Positions 63,608 to 64,000 of a DNA stretch of 64,000 nt are shown one piece after another. The stretch comes from VAZQ01 sp963739385. Its GTDB lineage: Bacteria; Pseudomonadota; Alphaproteobacteria; Rhizobiales; Xanthobacteraceae. The notes beneath the pieces were generated by a model. That model was not told the origin of the DNA, searched no databases, and was given only the letters and a program-made list of their open reading frames with translations. The position numbers were made by a program, and so were the translations under genes. Every line of letters starts with the position of its first letter. Positions within the stretch are counted from its first letter, which is position 1. The stretch is from assembly GCA_963739385.1 (NCBI GenBank), contig CAVUAI010000030.1:124001-188000 (forward strand), written 5' to 3'.

Positions 63608-64000
63608 TCATACGCCGCCGAACCAATTATATCCGCGATCTTCCCAGAAGCCCCCCGGGAAGCGGTTGGTCACGTACATTGCCATGATCCATTTGGGATT
63701 CTTGAAGCCAAGCTTGGTCGCAACCCGCAGCTTGAGCGGATAGCCGTAGCGTGGCGCGAGGATCTCATCGGAAATCTTGAAGGTGAGAAATGTCTGCGGG
63801 TGCAGCGCCGATGCCATGTCGATGCTGGAGTAATACCCGTCGGCGCATTCGAAGCCGACATATTTTGCCGTGGTGTCGGCGCCGATTCGCTGCAGGAAGG
63901 TGCGTAACGGAACTCCGGTCCATTTACCGATCATGCTCCAGCCTTCGACGCAGACGTGGCGCGTCACCTGGGATTCCTGCGGCAGCTGATAAAGGTCCCG
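63608..64000 (-). CDS. Molybdopterin-dependent oxidoreductase (sulfite oxidase/MsrP fold), 5' end outside window
   Basis: About 130 C-terminal codons of a sulfite-oxidase-fold molybdoenzyme. RHVCVEGWSMIGKWTGVPLR contains the cysteine that ligates molybdenum in MsrP-like proteins (RCVEAWS). LTFKISDEILAPRYGYPLKL and KNPKWIMAMYVTNRFPGGFW are the typical C-terminal elements. The frame stays open to the window edge (DLYQLPQESQVT), so the start lies beyond 64000. Converges on the LLM gene with a 19-bp gap. Partner haem subunit not visible. Confidence 0.85.
   Translation of the reverse strand, partial: RDLYQLPQESQVTRHVCVEGWSMIGKWTGVPLRTFLQRIGADTTAKYVGFECADGYYSSIDMASALHPQTFLTFKISDEILAPRYGYPLKLRVATKLGFKNPKWIMAMYVTNRFPGGFWEDRGYNWFGGV

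Overview
The window is high-GC DNA from a metabolically versatile soil- or water-type alphaproteobacterium, most likely order Hyphomicrobiales (Bradyrhizobium / Xanthobacteraceae-like). This is inferred from the GC-rich codon use, a GGAAC-N16-CGTT promoter of the alphaproteobacterial EcfG type, a GAAC-N7-GAAC LexA box, lanthanide-type PQQ dehydrogenases, and many orphan Bug/TctC binding proteins together with LivHMGF transporters. I see no rRNA, tRNA, insertion sequence, phage gene or CRISPR array. The window reads as chromosomal catabolic DNA.

Layout. 1-4.5 kb: two PQQ alcohol dehydrogenases flanking a Tat-exported Rieske protein. 4.5-9.8 kb: a carboxymuconolactone-decarboxylase-family protein, a bifunctional penicillin-binding protein with two frameshifts, and a 24-residue membrane peptide with its membrane-protein partner behind a stress-type promoter. 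9.8-15.8 kb: a TRAP transporter (dctP-dctQ-frameshifted dctM) directly upstream of hmgA and fahA, the homogentisate branch of tyrosine/phenylacetate breakdown. 15.9-20.4 kb: a UvrD-type helicase behind a LexA box, an Ldh-family dehydrogenase and PPK2. 20.5-29.4 kb: one long minus-strand set, livH-livM-livG-livF-livK, a frameshifted luciferase-like monooxygenase, a TctC binding protein, an arylmalonate-decarboxylase-like enzyme and an exported asparaginase-like protein. 29.6-36.7 kb: a beta-hydroxyacid dehydrogenase, a class II aldolase, an acyl-CoA dehydrogenase, a quinone-reductase-like enzyme, a TctC protein, a 4,5-dihydroxyphthalate-decarboxylase-like protein and a LysR regulator. 36.8-46.3 kb: an eight-gene plus-strand operon (luciferase-like enzyme, second fumarylacetoacetase, CoA ligase, TctC, MaoC hydratase, two acyl-CoA dehydrogenases, enoyl-CoA hydratase). 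46.4-52.9 kb: a six-gene minus-strand operon (TctC, isopropylmalate-dehydrogenase-like enzyme, TctC, NHL propeller, two acyl-CoA dehydrogenases). 53.1-56.8 kb: a small regulatory island around a Crp-type regulator. 57.2-63.6 kb: a second Liv transporter with fused LivHM, an NTF2-like protein and an F420/FMN-type enzyme. The right end cuts a molybdopterin oxidoreductase.

How the genes work together. The 29-53 kb block looks like a pathway for activating an unknown carboxylic acid with CoA and degrading it by beta-oxidation-like steps, each sub-operon carrying its own periplasmic binding protein. None of the five TctC proteins has tctA/tctB nearby. The substrate cannot be read from sequence.

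Most notable is the regulatory layer. Four Crp-like palindromes (two perfect TGTGA-N6-TCACA, one with one mismatch, one with two) sit 60-100 bp upstream of four small minus-strand transcription units surrounding a single Crp-family gene. They fall into two pairs whose 14-bp cores each match at 12 of 14 positions, suggesting an undescribed local regulon of a short LysR, two small membrane/exported proteins, a zinc-ribbon protein and an ECF sigma factor. Three otherwise intact genes carry four single-base insertions, which should be tested as sequencing error before being called pseudogenes.
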